Below, piece by piece: positions 6,821-9,073 of a DNA stretch of 9,073 nucleotides (its first letter is position 1; each line of letters starts with the position of its first letter). A model generated the notes under the pieces. It worked only from the letters and a program-made list of their open reading frames with translations. It was not told the DNA's origin and ran no database searches. The translations under genes were made by a program, and so were the position numbers. The stretch is from Azophilus sp964572185 (GTDB lineage: Bacteria > Pseudomonadota > Gammaproteobacteria > Pseudomonadales > Azotimanducaceae): NCBI GenBank assembly GCA_964572185.1, contig CAZNFI010000125.1:1-9073 (forward strand). The letters are read 5' to 3'.

Positions 6821-6866
6821 GCATCGCCCCGCGGCAGCCGCGCCGGTTCCGACAACCGCGCGATGC
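6821..6866 (-). repeat. Inverted repeat between rlpA and dacA (possible attenuating hairpin)
   Basis: GCATCGC (6821-6827) pairs with GCGATGC (6860-6866), and inside it GCGG (6831-6834) pairs with CCGC (6856-6859). This gives an 11-bp GC-rich stem with a three-base bulge. It starts 27 bases downstream of the rlpA stop. No T-run follows it on either strand, so it is not a standard intrinsic terminator. It could protect the 3' end of the upstream message or slow transcription. Confidence 0.35.
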
Positions 6867-6892
6867 CGCACTCCTGCACGGCCAGGCCGGGA

Positions 6893-7744
6893 TCAATGCG
6901 TCTGCTCGACCGGCTCACCATAGTAGTACTCCGGGACGCCGTGATCCGCTGTCGCGATCAGCGCCTGCAGACGTTGCGCTTCCCGCTCGCCATTGAGCGG
7001 GCCCAGCCGAACCCGAAACGGCGGCTCTTCCTCGATGCGGACCACCCGGGCCGGTTTGCCGGTCAGCCGTTCGAGTTCACCGCGCAATCGATTGGCGGCA
7101 TCGATCTCCTGAAATGCCCCCGCCTGCAGGTACAGGGCCGGCAGGTCGTTGAGCGCCACTACCCGCACAGGGGCAGTGCCGACGTCGGCAAACCCGAGTT
7201 TCACCGCGGCAGCGTAGGAAAGGTCGATGATGCGGCCTTCGTGAAACGGGCCCCGGTCATTGACCCTGACCACAATGCGAAGGCCATTGTCCAGATTGGT
7301 CACTTCGACGTAGGAGGGAATCGGCAGCGTCGGGTGAGCCGCGGTCAGCTTCAGGGTGTCGAAGGGCTCGCCGCTGGACGTGCGGCGCCATTGAAACTTG
7401 CGCCCGTACCAGGAGGCCCGGCCGGTCGCCTCATAGCCCGCCGCCGTTTCCAGCGTGTGGTAGGTCTTGCCGAAAACCGCGTATGACGGCGGATTTCCGG
7501 TCCTGCTTTTCGGTTCGGCAACGGGAACCGGGTCCGGCAGCCGGCCCAGGTCCGGCGGCACGAATTCCGGTGGTCCGTCTACCAGCACCGGCACCTCCCC
7601 ACTGACCGGTGGCGGCGCCTGCGGCACGGTGGTGCCGGGTTGCGGTGCGGCCCCGCCCTGACAACCCGCCAGGCAGACAGCGAACAGGATGGCAACGAGC
7701 TTCCAGCGCCCGGCCGGCAGCGTTCCCGGCATCTCGCCGCTCAC
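6893..7744 (-). CDS. rlpA: RlpA-like septal lytic transglycosylase, lipoprotein with SPOR domain
   Basis: RlpA cleaves glycan strands lacking stem peptides and collects at division sites through its SPOR domain. The 283-residue protein has a signal peptide ending in the lipobox LAGC (lipid on Cys28), then a proline-rich linker (about 30-100). A double-psi beta-barrel follows (about 103-200, starting YEATGRASWYG), and a C-terminal SPOR domain (about 203-265, including LYLQAGAFQEIDAANRL and FRVRLGPL). The residues matching the catalytic set of Pseudomonas RlpA are present: Glu126 (SSGE), His137 (TAAH) and Asp163 (VNDRGPF). The usual FHG between WYG and T-x-S/N-GE is FQW here. The start is GTG at 7742-7744, overlapping the mltB TGA by four bases, so it is probably coupled to mltB translation. 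Confidence 0.95.
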   Translation of the reverse strand: MSGEMPGTLPAGRWKLVAILFAVCLAGCQGGAAPQPGTTVPQAPPPVSGEVPVLVDGPPEFVPPDLGRLPDPVPVAEPKSRTGNPPSYAVFGKTYHTLETAAGYEATGRASWYGRKFQWRRTSSGEPFDTLKLTAAHPTLPIPSYVEVTNLDNGLRIVVRVNDRGPFHEGRIIDLSYAAAVKLGFADVGTAPVRVVALNDLPALYLQAGAFQEIDAANRLRGELERLTGKPARVVRIEEEPPFRVRLGPLNGEREAQRLQALIATADHGVPEYYYGEPVEQTH

Positions 7745-8806
7745 CGGGAGTTACCCGCCGCCCCGGTGCCTGCGACGGACGGGACGGGCAACGCCGGTAC
7801 GGCCGGACCGGCAAGCGCCGCATCGCGCCTGGCCTTGATGGCCTGGCCAAGCTGATGCACCGCCAGCGCATACATGGAGCTCCGGTTGTNNNNNNNNNNT
7901 GTAGCGCGTGATGACGTAGAAATCGTGCAGCCCCAGCCAATACTCGACGCCGTCTTCGAGTTCCATGCGAAACAGCGCCGCCTGAGCCGACCCGTCAATT
8001 CCAGGAACCTCGACGCCAAGCGCCCGGAACTCCGTTACCGTTCTGTCCAAGCCAAGCCCGGCATTGGCCACCTCGTCGACTCCCCGGCCGGATGCGACTA
8101 CCCGCACCGCCACTTTTCCGTCCCCGCGCCAACCGTGCCGGTCAAAGTAGTTCGCCACGCTGCCGATGGCGTCGGTGGTGTTGGTCCAGATATCCCTCAC
8201 GCCGTCGCCATCGAAATCCACGGCATAGTGTCGATAGCTTGACGGGATGAACTGACCGTATCCCATGGCGCCGGCGTATGAGCCCTTCAACTCGTTGGGA
8301 GAACGCTTTTCTTCCCGCGCAAGCAGGAGAAACTCGGTCAATTCGTTGCGAAAGAAACTGGCGCGGGGCGGGTAGTCGAACGCCAGCGTAGACAGGGCGT
8401 CGAGTACCCGATGCGACCCCATCACCCTGCCAAAGTAGGTCTCGACACCAATGATGGCAACCACATATTCGGGGGCTACATTGAAACGTTGTTCGGCCGT
8501 ATTCAGCGCCGCCAGGTTGTCCGACCAGAAAGCGACGCCACGCGAAACGCGCTGGTCGCCCAGGAAGATCTTTCGATATTCAAACCACTTGAGAGCCTTT
8601 TCCGCCGGACGGGACATGGCTTCCACGATGCGCGGCTGGTGCCTGGCGCCGGCAAAGGTCTCGAGCAGCGAGTCTCTGGCGAACCCGTGCGTCAGCACCA
8701 GTTCATCGACGTACGACCTGACATCCTCCCGGGTGGAATAGTCCGCACTGGCCGGACCGTACAACAGCAACGCCGTGACGCTGGCAACTAACGCGATTCT
8801 CACCAT
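7741..8806 (-). CDS. mltB: Lytic murein transglycosylase B (MltB/Slt35 family), interrupted by an N gap
   Basis: MltB cleaves the MurNAc-GlcNAc bond of peptidoglycan to form 1,6-anhydro ends. The motifs include IIGVETYFGRVMGSHRVLDALSTL with the catalytic glutamate (residue 122 from the ATG), YAGAMGYGQFIPSSYR, and DFDGDG plus AIGSVANYF, the calcium-binding EF-hand-like loop of Slt35. The frame breaks at the ten Ns (7890-7899). Upstream it reads YVITRY; downstream, in another frame, NRSSMYALAVHQL, together the normal family C-terminus. Merging the flanks on their shared three bases gives 350 residues from the ATG (353 from GTG 8815), close to 361 in E. coli. I chose ATG 8804-8806, preceded by GGGTGA five bases upstream; GTG 8815 is the alternative. 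The signal peptide ends near GPASA with no lipobox cysteine, so the protein is probably soluble in the periplasm, unlike E. coli MltB. A tail of nearly 30 Ala/Pro-rich residues ends the protein. Confidence 0.94.
7890..7899. other. Assembly gap (10 Ns) inside mltB
   Basis: Ten Ns interrupt the coding sequence. The left flank ends in TGT and the right flank begins with TGT. Collapsing the gap and one copy of TGT removes 13 bases and restores a single frame encoding the expected R-Y-N-R of the family. The gap is therefore probably a placeholder between contig ends that touch or overlap, with nothing missing. Confidence 0.85.
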
Positions 8807-8833
8807 CTGTTTCACCCGTTTCGACCTGTTCGG

Positions 8834-9073
8834 TTACCAGGACCTGTGGCTCTGTATCGACATGATGATCCCGAAACCCGCCATCAGCGTGATGATGGAG
8901 GTGCCGCCGAAGCTGACCAGGGGCAGCGGCACGCCGACGACCGGCAACAATCCCGCCACCATGGCGATGTTCACGAACATCGAGACAAAGAACACCAGGC
9001 CCAAGGTACCAGCCAGCAACCTGGGAAGACTGCCAGCGGCGTTTGCGCCAACTAGGTCAGGCCGCGACGGGGT
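8834..9073 (-). CDS. rodA: Rod-shape-determining protein RodA, C-terminal part only
   Basis: RodA is the SEDS-family peptidoglycan glycosyltransferase of the elongation complex, working with PBP2 in the inner membrane. Only the last 79 or so residues lie in the window; the frame stays open to the edge. The end is highly characteristic: VFFVSMFVNIAMVAGLLPVVG, then VPLPLVSFGGTS, then ITLMAGFGIIMSIQSHR, which corresponds to the last transmembrane segments and the conserved SEDS loop of RodA/FtsW proteins. The neighbourhood (rodA before mltB and rlpA) favours RodA over FtsW. The stop is 27 bases before the chosen mltB ATG, consistent with one operon. Confidence 0.93.
   Translation of the reverse strand, partial: TPSRPDLVGANAAGSLPRLLAGTLGLVFFVSMFVNIAMVAGLLPVVGVPLPLVSFGGTSIITLMAGFGIIMSIQSHRSW

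Noticed and set aside
6863..7486. 207-codon plus-strand open frame opposite rlpA.
   Set aside because: Antisense shadow of RlpA barrel and SPOR domains.

Overview
The window is a GC-rich chromosomal segment of housekeeping genes, most likely from a gammaproteobacterium. The evidence is a LolB lipoprotein gene divergent from hemA, a hemA-prfA-prmC-moeB run like that of Pseudomonas and relatives, and a rodA-mltB-rlpA-dacA-lipB run in classic gammaproteobacterial order. A run of ten Ns at 7890-7899 marks the sequence as a draft scaffold, probably from a genome bin or draft isolate. I found no phage, transposon, CRISPR, defence or toxin system, and nothing that looks like an undescribed system.

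Left part (1-885, minus strand): a tRNA-Gln(TTG) is cut by the window start. It is followed on the plus map by a 185-base gene-free stretch with a good candidate stable-RNA promoter, then by lolB, the outer-membrane lipoprotein receptor. The ispE gene that often sits between lolB and tRNA-Gln is not here.

Centre (952-4922, plus strand): hemA (first step of tetrapyrrole synthesis), prfA (release factor 1), prmC (methylase of the release-factor GGQ glutamine) and a moeB/ThiF-family adenylyltransferase form one tight operon driven by an extended -10 promoter in the lolB-hemA gap. hemA is frameshifted near 2041: its conserved C-terminus continues in another frame to a stop at 2196-2198, just before prfA.

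Right part (4879-9073, minus strand): reading right to left come the 3' end of rodA, then mltB, rlpA, dacA and lipB. Elongation (RodA), glycan cleavage (MltB, RlpA) and peptide trimming (the DacA carboxypeptidase) are grouped, with lipoate synthesis (LipB) attached by a 4-base overlap. mltB is interrupted by the N gap, but the two flanks share three bases, and merging them restores one open frame. The lipB 3' end overlaps that of moeB by 44 bases, tail to tail. The ybeD gene usually found between dacA and lipB is absent, and lipA does not follow lipB.

The main items to check are two probable sequence or assembly faults (hemA frameshift, mltB false gap) and several differences from the usual local gene order.
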